Shown: positions 35,389-44,997, numbered from the stretch's first letter. The stretch: 64,000 nucleotides of DNA from Erythrobacter insulae (GCF_007004095.1 NZ_VHJK01000001.1:434001-498000); one strand, 5' to 3'. The notes: a model not told the origin generated them from the letters alone. A program made the numbers and translations.

Positions 35389-36060
35389 ATGGCCATAAAA
35401 CTCACCCGAATTCTTGCGAAGATCATATTGTGGTTTGTCGGCATAAGCCTGATTTTGGTGATCGCGTTCAAATGGATACCTGTACCGGTAACAGCGACCA
35501 TGCTGATGGACGAAAATGGCATCACCAAAGATTGGGAAAGCCTTGAAAATATCGATCCCAATCTCGTCGCCGCTGTAATCGCGGCGGAGGATGGCAAGTT
35601 TTGTGAGCATTGGGGATTTGACACCGAAGCGATCGAAAAAGCGATCAAGGAGAATTCTCAGGGTCAGCGCCGCCGGGGTGCCTCCACAATCAGCCAGCAG
35701 ACCGCCAAAAACGTGTTCCTATGGCAAGGTGGCGGCTATTTCCGCAAAGGGCTGGAGGCGTGGTTTACATTTCTGATCGAAAGCATCTGGGGCAAGGAGC
35801 GGATCATGGAAGTGTACCTGAATGTCGCGGAGACCGGCATCGGTACCTATGGTGCAGAGGCCGGCGCGCAGCGATATTTCGGCAAATCCGCAGCGCGGCT
35901 TTCAGCCGATGAAGCCAGCCGGATGGCAGTCGCCCTGCCCAGCCCCAAAACCCGCTCTGTTACCAATCCCGGTGGTTGGCTTGGCCGGTATGGCAACACG
36001 ATAGAGGCCCGGATGCGCACCGTTCAAGGTGACGGCCTCGCTTCCTGCGTGTATGATTGA
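35389..36060 (+). CDS. mtgA: Monofunctional biosynthetic peptidoglycan transglycosylase
   Basis: GT51 transglycosylase that polymerises lipid II into glycan strands on the periplasmic face. The 223-residue protein has an N-terminal anchor (about 10-30), AAEDGKFCEHWGFD with the catalytic Glu, RRGASTISQQTAKNVFLW, and IMEVYLNVAETG. No transpeptidase domain. Its stop overlaps the ATG of the CDF transporter (TGATG), the first link in a coupled chain. Confidence 0.93.
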   Translation: MAIKLTRILAKIILWFVGISLILVIAFKWIPVPVTATMLMDENGITKDWESLENIDPNLVAAVIAAEDGKFCEHWGFDTEAIEKAIKENSQGQRRRGASTISQQTAKNVFLWQGGGYFRKGLEAWFTFLIESIWGKERIMEVYLNVAETGIGTYGAEAGAQRYFGKSAARLSADEASRMAVALPSPKTRSVTNPGGWLGRYGNTIEARMRTVQGDGLASCVYD

Positions 36061-37064
36061 TGCAAATGGGCCACGGACACGCACATCATCACGCGCAAAA
36101 CGATCACGCGCATCATGGTCACGCGCCGGGCCGCGGCGACGGCGATACCGATTGTCACGGCCTGCATAACCATCATGGCCACCATCATTCGCCCGCAGAT
36201 TTCGGCAATGCATTCCTGATCGGTGTAATTCTGAACAGCGTCTTTGTCGTGGTCGAGGCTGTTTTCGGCTTCCTCTATGGCTCAATGGCATTGGTTGCCG
36301 ATGCCGGGCATAACCTGTCCGATGTCATGGCTCTGCTGCTGGCATGGGGCGCCAGCATTGCCGCCAAACGACCTCCTTCGGAAAGATACACCTACGGCTT
36401 CAAAAGCTCGACCATTCTTGCCGCGCTTGGCAATGCCTTGCTGCTCGCCATTGCAGTCGGCGCGATCTTGTTCGAAACATTCCACCGGCTGTTCGAACCG
36501 ACCGAGCCGCAGGGAATGGTTATGGTGATCGTTGCGGGTATTGGTGTTGCCATCAACGCCTTTACCGCGTTCCTGTTTATGCGCGGACAAGAGGATTTGA
36601 ACATTCGCGGCGCGTATCTTCATATGGCCGCCGATGCGCTTGTTTCGGTGGGGGTCGTGGCCGCAGGTCTTGCGATCATTTTCACCGGATTGTGGTGGAT
36701 CGATCCCATGGTCAGCTTTGCTATTGTCGCGATGATCGCATGGGGCACGTGGGGCCTTGCCAAAGACAGCCTGAAAATGGGCTTGCTTGCAGTTCCTGCA
36801 AGGATTGACGTGGCCGAGGTGCGGGGCCATTTGGCAGGGCTTGAAGGGGTAACAACCGTGCATGATCTGCATATCTGGCCAATGTCGACCACAGAGACGG
36901 CTCTGACTGCGCATCTGGTAATGCCGGGCGCGCCGTGCAGTGACGAATTTCTGCATGAAATCGCGCATTCTCTCGAAGACCGGTTCGGAATTGGCCACGC
37001 GACCATTCAGGTGGAACGCGGCACCGATGGTGCCGGCGCGCTGAATTGCGGAACCGGTTGCTGA
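36060..37064 (+). CDS. Cation diffusion facilitator (Zn/Co-type) transporter
   Basis: 334 residues. A His-rich cytoplasmic N-terminus (about 20 His in the first 45 residues) is followed by six transmembrane helices with the metal-site residues: ALVADAGHNLSDVMALLLAWG (HxxxD in helix 2) and GAYLHMAADALVSVGVV (HxxxD in helix 5), then the cytoplasmic domain VTTVHDLHIWPMSTTETALTAH. This matches CzcD/ZitB-type efflux pumps. It starts in the mtgA stop and ends in the next start (TGATG), so it is coupled on both sides. Confidence 0.93.
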   Translation: MQMGHGHAHHHAQNDHAHHGHAPGRGDGDTDCHGLHNHHGHHHSPADFGNAFLIGVILNSVFVVVEAVFGFLYGSMALVADAGHNLSDVMALLLAWGASIAAKRPPSERYTYGFKSSTILAALGNALLLAIAVGAILFETFHRLFEPTEPQGMVMVIVAGIGVAINAFTAFLFMRGQEDLNIRGAYLHMAADALVSVGVVAAGLAIIFTGLWWIDPMVSFAIVAMIAWGTWGLAKDSLKMGLLAVPARIDVAEVRGHLAGLEGVTTVHDLHIWPMSTTETALTAHLVMPGAPCSDEFLHEIAHSLEDRFGIGHATIQVERGTDGAGALNCGTGC

Positions 37065-37648
37065 TGGCTGATCGCGGCCCGACACCGGCCAGCACCGAGG
37101 CCCGCGAAGCTCTGCGCGCAGCCATGGTTCGTCTGGCAGACGGGGACAGTGATGCGTTGGAACAGATTTACGCCGCGACCCGTGTGAAACTTTACGGGAT
37201 TTGCTTCCGTATCTTGGGGGATACAAAGGAGGCAGAAGACGCGTTGCAAGACGTCTACATAAATCTATGGCAGCGGGCCGACCGTTATGATCCCACGCGG
37301 GCAAGCCCGATTTCGTGGCTCGCGACGTTTGCGCGCAATCGCGCGATTGATCGCCTGCGCACGGGAAAAGTGCGCGGCGGGGCCGTGCCTGTCGAAGAAG
37401 CAGCGCCGTTGCCCGATGCCGCTCCACTCGCCGATCAATTGATGATCGATGGCGAGCGGGCGGCGCGTGTTCACGCCTGCCTTGCGAAACTCGAAGACCC
37501 GGCACGCACCAATATCCGTGCCGCTTTTTTTGATGGCAAAACCTATGCCGAGCTCGCGGAAAGCGCCGATGTACCCTTGGGCACAATGAAAAGCTGGATC
37601 CGCCGCGGCATTATGAAATTGCGCGTTTGCCTGGAGGCGGGCGAATGA
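37064..37648 (+). CDS. ECF RNA polymerase sigma factor (SigK-like)
   Basis: 194-residue ECF sigma factor. Region 2: YAATRVKLYGICFRILGDTKEAEDALQDVYINLWQRADRYDP; region 4: LAKLEDPARTNIRAAFFDGKTYAELAESADVPLGTMKSWIRRGIMKLRVCLE. The following RskA-type anti-sigma and the fasciclin gene match the SigK-RskA-fasciclin arrangement known in mycobacteria, which is why I name it SigK-like. Start overlaps the CDF stop by TGATG; stop overlaps the anti-sigma ATG by ATGA. Confidence 0.92.
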   Translation: MADRGPTPASTEAREALRAAMVRLADGDSDALEQIYAATRVKLYGICFRILGDTKEAEDALQDVYINLWQRADRYDPTRASPISWLATFARNRAIDRLRTGKVRGGAVPVEEAAPLPDAAPLADQLMIDGERAARVHACLAKLEDPARTNIRAAFFDGKTYAELAESADVPLGTMKSWIRRGIMKLRVCLEAGE

Positions 37649-38451
37649 GCCAGGATACCGAAATGACCAAAGGCATCAAACGCGACGATCCGATGATTGC
37701 CATCGAATACGCTTTGGGCTTGCTTGAAGGGCAGGAATTGCTCACCGCGCGCGGACGCGTTGCTTCAGAGCCTGAATTCGCAGCCGAAGTGGCTTTGTGG
37801 GAAGATCGCTGTGCGCCGCTGCTGGATGAAGTCGCCCCGATGGTTCCGCGCAGCGAGCTTTGGGCCCAGATCGAAGCGCGCGTAAATGCGCAGCGCGAGG
37901 CCGAAACAGCGGGCAATGTTGCGGCAAGCACCAACAATATGCCAGATCGCTCAGCCGGCAATGTCATTGATCTGCAGTCACGGCTGCGCCGCTGGCAATG
38001 GACCGCAGGCCTTACCTCTGCCGCTGCTGCAATAGCCTTGGCGTTTGCCGCTTTTGGCCCTTCCGCAGTCCAGTCTCCGACAGATGTGCCGACAACCACT
38101 CTTGCCTCGGCAGATCCGTTGGTTGCGCAGGTACCGATCGGTGATACCGGGCTCCGGCTTGATGTGACCTACATTCCCGCAAGCGAGAAAATGCTCATCG
38201 GAGCCATCGGTCTGACCGCCGATGGGGTTCACGATCATGAACTTTGGCTGGTCCCCGCCAATGGCGGCGATCTGCAATCATTGGGCGTGGTCGCACCGGG
38301 CGAAGTTCAATCGATGGATTTGCCGGAAACCATCGCGCGAAACCTGAGCGACGGAGCGCAACTGGTGCTGACCCGCGAACCGATTGGCGGAAAGCCGGAA
38401 GGCGTCGATGCCGGGCCGGTTGTGGCCGAAGGCGCGTTCTCACAAGTTTGA
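37645..38451 (+). CDS. RskA-family anti-sigma factor
   Basis: 268-residue anti-sigma factor. The N-terminal cytoplasmic part (about 15-75, DDPMIAIEYALGLLEGQELLTARGRVASEPEFAAEVALWEDR) is the sigma-binding domain; one transmembrane helix (about 124-143) follows and the periplasmic RskA domain ends with GGKPEGVDAGPVVAEG and the EPxGGS-like segment LTREPIGG. It should hold the ECF factor inactive until a periplasmic signal triggers proteolysis. ATGA overlap with the sigma gene makes equimolar synthesis likely. Confidence 0.92.
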   Translation: MSQDTEMTKGIKRDDPMIAIEYALGLLEGQELLTARGRVASEPEFAAEVALWEDRCAPLLDEVAPMVPRSELWAQIEARVNAQREAETAGNVAASTNNMPDRSAGNVIDLQSRLRRWQWTAGLTSAAAAIALAFAAFGPSAVQSPTDVPTTTLASADPLVAQVPIGDTGLRLDVTYIPASEKMLIGAIGLTADGVHDHELWLVPANGGDLQSLGVVAPGEVQSMDLPETIARNLSDGAQLVLTREPIGGKPEGVDAGPVVAEGAFSQV

Positions 38452-38532
38452 TCGGCGGCTATGTGTCCTGCGCGATTTCATCTTTTGGTGCGCTAATTTC
38501 ATATTATTTTTCAATTATTTGTGATTTTTTCG

Positions 38533-38557
38533 CATCCACTTTGAGAAGGCCTGCGTA
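38533..38557 (+). promoter_or_regulatory. Candidate ECF promoter for the fasciclin gene
   Basis: CATCC (38533-38537), 16-base gap, then CGTA (38554-38557), upstream of the fasciclin start in an AT-rich gap. The CATCC box recalls the -35 element used by SigK-type factors. Candidate only: one copy, not compared with other promoters. Confidence 0.35.
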
Positions 38558-38605
38558 GCTCTACATGCAAGATCCGGGAGGGGCTTGCAGACAAAGGAGA
38601 TACCA

Positions 38606-39175
38606 ATGCCTGTAACCCCGAAGACACTCAAATCCGCAGCTTTTGCTGCTATCGCCGCAACCACTGGCCTGGCCGCTTTCGCCGCCGCCCCGGTTGCCGC
38701 ACACGATCACAAAACCGCAGCCAAAACGGCGCCAAACATCGTTGAAACCGCGCAAAGCACCGGTGTGCATAACACTCTGGTTGCAGCCGTAACCGCCGCC
38801 GGTCTGGGCGAAACACTTTCCAGCCCCGGCCCATTCACCGTATTCGCGCCAACCGACACCGCGTTTGCAAAACTGCCCGATGGCACGGTTGCGACGCTGG
38901 TAAAGCCGGAAAATAAAGGCACGCTGACAACCATTCTGACCTATCACGCGGTCGCTGGAAAAGTGACCGCCGGTGATCTTGTTGCGCTGATTAACAAGCA
39001 CGGCGGGAGCGCCACAATCGACACCATTTCGGGTGGCAAACTGACTGCGCGCCTGTCCGGCGACACTGTCATCATCACCGATGCCAAAGGCCGCGCGGCT
39101 GCGGTAACGCAAACAGATGTCATGACCTCGAACGGCGTAATCCACGTAACTGACGGAGTGTTCCTGCCGGCCTAA
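38606..39175 (+). CDS. Exported fasciclin-domain protein
   Basis: 189 residues with a signal peptide (about 1-33, AAPVAAHDH) and one fasciclin (FAS1) domain: NIVETAQSTGVHNTLVAAV, GPFTVFAPTDTAFAKLP (H1 box), LTYHAVAGKV, and NGVIHVTDGVFLPA (H2 box). FAS1 proteins mediate adhesion or matrix binding. AAAGGAGAT stands 6 bases before the ATG. Downstream of the sigma/anti-sigma pair and probably its target, as the mycobacterial fasciclins MPT70/MPT83 are for SigK (established there, inferred here). Confidence 0.93.
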   Translation: MPVTPKTLKSAAFAAIAATTGLAAFAAAPVAAHDHKTAAKTAPNIVETAQSTGVHNTLVAAVTAAGLGETLSSPGPFTVFAPTDTAFAKLPDGTVATLVKPENKGTLTTILTYHAVAGKVTAGDLVALINKHGGSATIDTISGGKLTARLSGDTVIITDAKGRAAAVTQTDVMTSNGVIHVTDGVFLPA

Positions 39176-39245
39176 CGCCAATACCTCTTACCGCGTCGTT
39201 TCATCGTTCCCCCCAACCCCTCCCAATGGAACGGCGCATTGCACG

Positions 39246-39283
39246 ACCCCGTCTGGCCACCCCCTCCGGCCAGGCGGGGTTTT
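39246..39283 (+). terminator. Terminator of the fasciclin gene
   Basis: Long stem ACCCCG-T-CTGGCC / GGCCAG-G-CGGGGT with an ACCCCCTCC loop followed by TTTTGTG on the plus strand. The small phosphatase gene converges from the other side. Confidence 0.85.
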
Positions 39284-39287
39284 GTGT

Positions 39288-39623
39288 TTACTGCACGGGA
39301 AGCCAGCGGCTCATTTTGGTTTTTAGAAGGGTCACTAGGCGTTGATCCATAAACGCGTAGTCGTCCGGTATTACGAGAACGACTATGCGCGCGCCTTTCA
39401 ATGCGGCGCTGTGCGCCTTTTGCAGCTTCGTGCGATGTTGGCGCTCCATCACGAAAATGATGTCCGCCCATTCGACAAGTTCATCGGACACACGCTCCTG
39501 CGCGTCGCGATTCACGCCTGCGGAAAGCGTATTAATGCCCGCGACGTTTGCAAAAATGTATTCAGCAGTAGGGCTGCGGAGCTTGTTCTTTCCGCAAACG
39601 AACAGGAAATTCTGGCTAACCAA
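39288..39623 (-). CDS. Small low-molecular-weight protein-tyrosine-phosphatase-like protein
   Basis: 111 residues. The N-terminal LFVCGKNKLRSPTAE contains the CxxxxxR catalytic loop of low-molecular-weight protein tyrosine phosphatases, but the protein is about 40 residues shorter than the usual 150 and has VIPDDYAFMD in place of the DP general-acid loop. This short variety is a known bacterial subfamily. Target unknown. It reads into the fasciclin terminator and follows 8 bases after the clpX stop on the same strand. Confidence 0.8.
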   Translation of the reverse strand: MVSQNFLFVCGKNKLRSPTAEYIFANVAGINTLSAGVNRDAQERVSDELVEWADIIFVMERQHRTKLQKAHSAALKGARIVVLVIPDDYAFMDQRLVTLLKTKMSRWLPVQ

Positions 39624-39631
39624 TCCGGAGA

Positions 39632-40906
39632 TTAAGCCGCCTCTTCCTTTGCCTCTCCATCGTCGTTGGCGACAACGCGGATCGGGTCTTTCTTGCCCGA
39701 AACAACGTCTTCGTCGATCACGATTTCGGATACATCGTCCATATCGGGCAGATCGAACATCGTATCGAGCAGGATGCCCTCCACGATTGAGCGAAGGCCG
39801 CGCGCGCCGGTTTTGCGCAGGATTGCGCGTTCGGCGATGGCGACCAGTGCTTCATCAGTGAAGGTCAGATCGACGTCTTCGAGTTCGAACAGCTTGCGAT
39901 ACTGTTTTACCAGAGCGTTTTTCGGCTCTTGCAGAATCGTGACGAGCGCATCGACATCGAGATCATGCAGAGTCGCGATCACTGGCAAACGGCCAACGAA
40001 TTCCGGGATCAGGCCAAATTTCAACAGATCTTCCGGCTCGCTCTTTTCGAGCAATTCGCCGACTTTGCGCTTGTCGGGATCGGCAACATGCGCGCCGAAA
40101 CCGATTGAACGTTTCTGAAGACGGTCCGCAATAATTTTATCGAGGCCCGCAAACGCACCGCCGCAAATGAACAGGATGTTCGTCGTATCGACCTGAAGGA
40201 ATTCTTGCTGCGGATGCTTACGGCCGCCCTGCGGCGGGACAGAGGCGGTTGTGCCTTCCATCAATTTCAGCAGCGCCTGCTGAACACCCTCACCCGACAC
40301 ATCGCGCGTGATCGATGGGTTTTCCGCCTTGCGCGTAATCTTGTCGATTTCGTCGATATACACGATGCCGTGCTGCGCTTTTTCAACATTGTAGTCGGAC
40401 GACTGCAGCAGTTTGAGAATGATATTTTCGACATCCTCACCCACATAACCGGCTTCGGTCAGAGTGGTCGCATCGGCCATTGTAAACGGCACATCAAATG
40501 TACGGGCCAGCGTCTGCGCCAGCAGGGTTTTACCTGTCCCGGTCGGGCCGACCAGCAGGATGTTGGATTTCGCCAGCTCTACATCACCGCCAGCTTTGCC
40601 TGAGTGCTTCAGACGCTTATAGTGGTTGTGCACGGCGACCGCGAGGTTCCGTTTCGCACTGTTTTGACCGATGACATAATCGTTCAGCGTTTCAAAGATT
40701 TCGCGTGGGCTGGGGACTTCGCCTTCTTTCTTGCCCGCGATACCCGCTTTGGTTTCTTCGCGGATGATATCATTGCACAGCTCCACGCATTCATCGCAGA
40801 TGAATACGGTCGGGCCCGCGATTAGCTTTCGCACTTCGTGCTGCGACTTTCCGCAGAAACTGCAATACAGAGTGCTCTTGCTGTCAGATCCGGTCAATTT
40901 GGTCAT
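39632..40906 (-). CDS. clpX: ATP-dependent protease ATP-binding subunit ClpX
   Basis: AAA+ unfoldase that feeds proteins to ClpP. 424 residues: zinc-binding domain with Cys15, Cys18, Cys37 and Cys40 (YCSFCGKSQ ... [10 protein letters not shown]), Walker A GPTGTGKT, Walker [11 protein letters not shown], the [22 protein letters not shown] pore region and [11 protein letters not shown] sensor 2. In alphaproteobacteria ClpXP degrades CtrA, linking it to ChpT elsewhere in this window. ATG at 40906 follows AGGATTACAGG. Confidence 0.97.
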   Translation of the reverse strand: MTKLTGSDSKSTLYCSFCGKSQHEVRKLIAGPTVFICDECVELCNDIIREETKAGIAGKKEGEVPSPREIFETLNDYVIGQNSAKRNLAVAVHNHYKRLKHSGKAGGDVELAKSNILLVGPTGTGKTLLAQTLARTFDVPFTMADATTLTEAGYVGEDVENIILKLLQSSDYNVEKAQHGIVYIDEIDKITRKAENPSITRDVSGEGVQQALLKLMEGTTASVPPQGGRKHPQQEFLQVDTTNILFICGGAFAGLDKIIADRLQKRSIGFGAHVADPDKRKVGELLEKSEPEDLLKFGLIPEFVGRLPVIATLHDLDVDALVTILQEPKNALVKQYRKLFELEDVDLTFTDEALVAIAERAILRKTGARGLRSIVEGILLDTMFDLPDMDDVSEIVIDEDVVSGKKDPIRVVANDDGEAKEEAA

Positions 40907-41111
40907 CCTGTAATCCTCGAATCCCTTCGATTCACACGCCTGTGAACCCAAGGGGATTCGTCAACATTATCTGTCATGCCGAATGAATCAACTCATCCGC
41001 ATGGTTTTTCGGTCCGCATAGGAGAGAAAGCCCCTGCCTGTGTGGCCGATTTATCGGCTTCAAAAGGTGCCTGTCCCGCTTCGGGGCGATCGGCAATGGC
41101 TGGCGCCCGCT

Positions 41112-41816
41112 TTACGCAGGAGCGCCGCCAGAGCCTTCTTTCTCGTCACCTTCTTCATTTTCGGGCCGGGTCTCGAACACTTTATCGACAAGGCCAAATT
41201 CTTTGGCTTCTTCCGCTTCAAGGAACGTATCGCGGTCCATCGCGTCTTCGATCACTTTCAACGTTTTGCCGGTGTATTTCACATACAGGTCGTTCATCCG
41301 CGATTTGATCCGCAGGATTTCGCGTGCCTGAATTTCGATATCTGATGCCATGCCGCGCGCGCCGCCCGAAGGCTGGTGGATCATGATCCGCGCATTCGGC
41401 AACGCCACCCGCATACCGGGCTCACCTGCGGCAAGCAGGAAACTGCCCATCGACGCCGCCTGACCCATGCAAACGGTCGAAACCCGCGGTTTGATGTATT
41501 GCATCGTGTCATGGATCGCCATGCCCGCTGTAACCACGCCGCCGGGTGAATTGATGTACATCGAAATCGGTTTGGAAGGGTTCTCGCTTTCCAGAAACAG
41601 CAGCTGCGCTGTAATCAGGGACGCCATGCCATCTTCGACCTGACCGGTCACAAACACGATCCTCTCGCGCAGCAGCCGCGAGAAAATATCAAAGCTGCGT
41701 TCGCCCCGGCTGGTCTGCTCGACCACGACCGGCACCAACGCTCCTGTCAGCGGGTCAGTCGTGAATTGGCCTTGCGAGCCATAGGTTTCGCCGGAGTTGC
41801 CGAACAGATTGATCAT
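41112..41816 (-). CDS. clpP: ATP-dependent Clp protease proteolytic subunit
   Basis: Serine protease forming the ClpXP core. 234 residues with the catalytic Ser in [14 protein letters not shown], His in [13 protein letters not shown] and Asp in the [12 protein letters not shown] region. Upstream of clpX on the same strand with a 205-base gap that shows no other gene. The C-terminal Glu/Gly-rich tail ([13 protein letters not shown]) is an acidic extension of about 15 residues. Confidence 0.97.
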   Translation of the reverse strand: MINLFGNSGETYGSQGQFTTDPLTGALVPVVVEQTSRGERSFDIFSRLLRERIVFVTGQVEDGMASLITAQLLFLESENPSKPISMYINSPGGVVTAGMAIHDTMQYIKPRVSTVCMGQAASMGSFLLAAGEPGMRVALPNARIMIHQPSGGARGMASDIEIQAREILRIKSRMNDLYVKYTGKTLKVIEDAMDRDTFLEAEEAKEFGLVDKVFETRPENEEGDEKEGSGGAPA

Positions 41817-41910
41817 GTAAAAAGCCCTTTTGAATGTCGGATACGCAATGTCGGGTCATGCCGCTTTGGATTCAAGGGCTTTAACCTTTGAACACCCAGT
41901 CATTTGCCAA

Positions 41911-43197
41911 TCATCTGGGGGAAAGCGACCCTTTGGAGCCAATCGCACCCGCTTGCTGCGAACCTTTAGAGGTTTTCTGAACTTTGCCAAACGCTGCCAG
42001 AAAGCCGGGCTGTTTCTTGATCGCTTCGATATCGGTCTTGCCGTTGAACAACAGCCGGACAAGCGCGAAACGACGGACCAGCCCTTCGTGAATGGCGATC
42101 ACTGTAACCGCAGCGGCGACAGTCAGAACCGTAAATTCAACCACGATCGGCCATTCGACAGCAGTCAGCATCCTCCCGTAAATATACACAAAGCAGTGGT
42201 GGAACAGATACATCGACAGCGCGCAATCGGCGAGCCACCTCGTGCGCTGCCCGCCCTCGCTGAAAAAGCGATGGAAGAATTGCAGGATGAACAGCACGAT
42301 TGTCCAAATCGCCAGTTGGTTCGCGAACAGCATGGCAAGCCCGACTTCGAAAGTTTGTGAGGGGTCGGGATAGGGCTGGAAAAACAGCGCAGATGCGGCG
42401 GCATAAGGCATCCACCAGCGCCATTCGAACAAGGCATTGAGCAAACGCGGGGAAAGCGCCGCCATAACGCCCATCACAAAGAACGGGAATTCAGACGCCA
42501 GTTTGTACCAGCTTTGAAAACCCGGAAAGATCAGGTCGTATCCGCCGGGGACCAAAGCAGCGGCAGAATAATTGGCCGTGTTGACCAGCGCAAAGATCAA
42601 CAGTGCAAAGGCGAATGCGAGGCTGCCGGAAATCCAGCCTGCCGTGCGATTCGAAAATTGCACCGCCAAAGTGCGCAAACGCGAAGTCTTTGGCAGGATC
42701 GAATGCACTGTCACCGCCAACAGGAACATCGGCAGCAAGCTGACAAGAAACCACAGGTGCAATTGCCAGGTGCCATTGGCCCAGATCTCTATGAACGCAG
42801 GGCTGCCTGCCCATTCGATCATCGACCCCTGACCGCCGGTATCAAGCCAGCGCAGATAATGTTCGATCATGTTGAATGTAAGCGCAATCGCAACCAGCGG
42901 GACTGCAGTACGAAGCAATCTGTTCGCAATGAAATCTCCCGCTGCACGCCGGGTCAGTAGCAGCACCGCGAAGAACCCGCCGACAAAGAAAAATGTCGGC
43001 GTAACAAACAGGTGAAACCCGAAAATCAGCCAATCGAAGAAATCTGCCCGGTCGGTGTTACCCGTGATCCACGGGCGAGCGGGCGCGTACACCGTCCCCG
43101 CGTGCAGCGCGACCGACAGAAACATCAATACCGAACGCGCACCATCAATATCGTGATAGTGTTTTCGTGCAGGCGGCGATTTGATCGTGTTTTGCAT
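41911..43197 (-). CDS. Acyltransferase-3 (OpgC-like) membrane protein
   Basis: 428 residues, about ten transmembrane helices, starting KHYHDIDGARSVLMFLSVALHAG with the conserved His/Arg of acyltransferase-3 proteins, and SMYLFHHCFVYI near the end. Members transfer acetyl or succinyl groups to exported glucans or polysaccharides. ATG 43197 has GGAAGCCC upstream. It sits between clpP and the amidase gene, breaking the usual tig-clpP-clpX order; the target glycan is unknown. Confidence 0.82.
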   Translation of the reverse strand: MQNTIKSPPARKHYHDIDGARSVLMFLSVALHAGTVYAPARPWITGNTDRADFFDWLIFGFHLFVTPTFFFVGGFFAVLLLTRRAAGDFIANRLLRTAVPLVAIALTFNMIEHYLRWLDTGGQGSMIEWAGSPAFIEIWANGTWQLHLWFLVSLLPMFLLAVTVHSILPKTSRLRTLAVQFSNRTAGWISGSLAFAFALLIFALVNTANYSAAALVPGGYDLIFPGFQSWYKLASEFPFFVMGVMAALSPRLLNALFEWRWWMPYAAASALFFQPYPDPSQTFEVGLAMLFANQLAIWTIVLFILQFFHRFFSEGGQRTRWLADCALSMYLFHHCFVYIYGRMLTAVEWPIVVEFTVLTVAAAVTVIAIHEGLVRRFALVRLLFNGKTDIEAIKKQPGFLAAFGKVQKTSKGSQQAGAIGSKGSLSPR

Positions 43198-43395
43198 GGG
43201 CTTCCAATTAACTAGGGCCAATGAGCGGGGCCCGCTGAATTAAGGTTCGGCGGTATGGTGTTGCTTTGCGCAGCACCTCACCAGCTTCAATGGCAGGAAT
43301 TCGTGCGTCTATTATTGAGACGCAGCCCTTCCAAATGGTTACCAACCGATTCACTGCCTCTTGCGCGTGATCGGGGAAGGCGCGATACATTGGCC

Positions 43396-44997
43396 ATGAC
43401 AACACACAGATCACCGTTTTTCGCCGCCAGCCTTTCCGCAAGTGCCATTGCCCTTGCTGCTTTAACCAGCCCCGCTTTATCGCAAGACAGCGCGGCAAAT
43501 ACGCCAAGCACTCCGATGGTTGGAAAGATCAATCCGGCAAATGCGGCGCAATCATCGCGGCCTCAATCCGAAGCGGAAGTGATGGCGATGGATGCAGTCC
43601 GGCGCATAGAGCAGTATAATAGCGGTCCGGACGGTCTGAATGCTGTGATCGCGCTCAACCCGAATTGGCAGCAAGACACGCGCAATGCCGCTCAGACCCG
43701 CACGCTGCTGCGCGGGCGGACCGTTTTGGTAAAAGACAATATCGAAACGCGCGAATTGCCAACAACCGCCGGCAGCCTTGCTCTCAAAGACAATATGACC
43801 GGGCGCGATGCGCCTTTGATTGCCAATCTGCGCCGCAATGGCGGGGTTATGCTCGGAAAGGCGAACTTGTCCGAATGGGCCAATATCCGGTCGAACAATT
43901 CCACCAGCGGATGGAGCGCAATCGGCGGCCTGACACGCAACCCACATGCGATTGATCGCAATTCGTGCGGGTCTTCCTCTGGAAGCGGTTCTGCGGTTGC
44001 AGCTGGCTTTGCATGGGGCGCGATCGGCACAGAAACCAACGGATCGATAACCTGCCCCGCCGCGATCAACGGTGTCGTAGGCTTCAAACCGAGCGTTGGC
44101 GTAGTCAGCCGGACCCATGTTGTGCCGATTTCGAGCACTCAGGATACCGCTGGCCCGATGACAAAGACGGTCGCGGATGCGGCTTTGCTGCTTACGGCGA
44201 TTGCCGGAGCAGATCCGGCGGACAGCGCCACTTTAAGCGCAAAACGCAGCACCAATTATGCTGCGGGCCTCGATGAATATTCTTTGGAAGGCGTACGGAT
44301 CGGAGTCATGCGCAACCAGATTGGTAACCGCGCCGACGTGACCGAATTGTTCGAACAATCTCTGGCTGATCTTGAACGGGCTGGCGCGATCCTCGTCGAT
44401 ATCGATTTTGAAATCGATACGCAGATGTTCAACGACAGTTTTACGGTGCTGATGTTTGAATTGCGTGATGAAATGGGGAAATACCTGTCTTCCATCCCGG
44501 CCTTTGCAGAAGGCAAAACTCCGCGCAGTCTGGCTGATTTGATCGCGTTTAACGAAGCCAACGCAGAGACAGAGATGCGCTGGTTCGATCAGAGCACGTT
44601 TGAAACGGCCGAAAACACCAAAGATCGCGAGGCGTATGAAAAGGCGCGCAAAAACGCTGTACGGATCGCGGGTGAGGAAACGCTCGACGTGCTGCTGGCT
44701 GATAACGATGTCGAATTTCTCGTGTCCCCCACACGGGGTCCGTCATGGGTGAGCGATCTGATCGTCGGCGACAATTTCAATGGATCAATCGGCTTCGGAT
44801 CACCCGCCGCCATCGCGGGATACCCGCACCTCACCGTACCGATGGGCGCGATTGAAGGATTGCCAGTAGGCATCAGCTTTTTCGGAGCCAAGTGGGAAGA
44901 TCACGCCGTGTTAAAGGCAGGCGCCGCTTATGAACGAGCGCGCAGTGCCGCTCTGCCCACCCCATCGTTTAAACGCTGGTCAGAGGATCGCGAATAA
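43396..44997 (+). CDS. Exported amidase (amidase-signature family)
   Basis: 533 residues with a signal peptide (about 1-30, ending ALSQD). Amidase-signature triad: Lys in TVLVKDNIETRE, Ser-rich GSSSGSGSAVAAGFAWG with the cis-Ser and the nucleophile Ser in TETNGSITCPAA. The preceding GNPH-like LTRNPHAIDRNSCG is conserved. Paralogous to gatA in fold but secreted, so it acts on an external amide; substrate unknown. Confidence 0.88.
   Translation: MTTHRSPFFAASLSASAIALAALTSPALSQDSAANTPSTPMVGKINPANAAQSSRPQSEAEVMAMDAVRRIEQYNSGPDGLNAVIALNPNWQQDTRNAAQTRTLLRGRTVLVKDNIETRELPTTAGSLALKDNMTGRDAPLIANLRRNGGVMLGKANLSEWANIRSNNSTSGWSAIGGLTRNPHAIDRNSCGSSSGSGSAVAAGFAWGAIGTETNGSITCPAAINGVVGFKPSVGVVSRTHVVPISSTQDTAGPMTKTVADAALLLTAIAGADPADSATLSAKRSTNYAAGLDEYSLEGVRIGVMRNQIGNRADVTELFEQSLADLERAGAILVDIDFEIDTQMFNDSFTVLMFELRDEMGKYLSSIPAFAEGKTPRSLADLIAFNEANAETEMRWFDQSTFETAENTKDREAYEKARKNAVRIAGEETLDVLLADNDVEFLVSPTRGPSWVSDLIVGDNFNGSIGFGSPAAIAGYPHLTVPMGAIEGLPVGISFFGAKWEDHAVLKAGAAYERARSAALPTPSFKRWSEDRE

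Noticed and set aside
36282-37586. Long minus-strand open frame opposite the CDF transporter and sigma factor
   Set aside because: Antisense shadow; the plus-strand genes carry full family motifs and overlapping starts.
41871-41892. Inverted repeat between the acyltransferase gene and clpP
   Set aside because: TTCAAGGG/CCTTTGAA has a mismatch and no U-tract on either strand, so not called a terminator.
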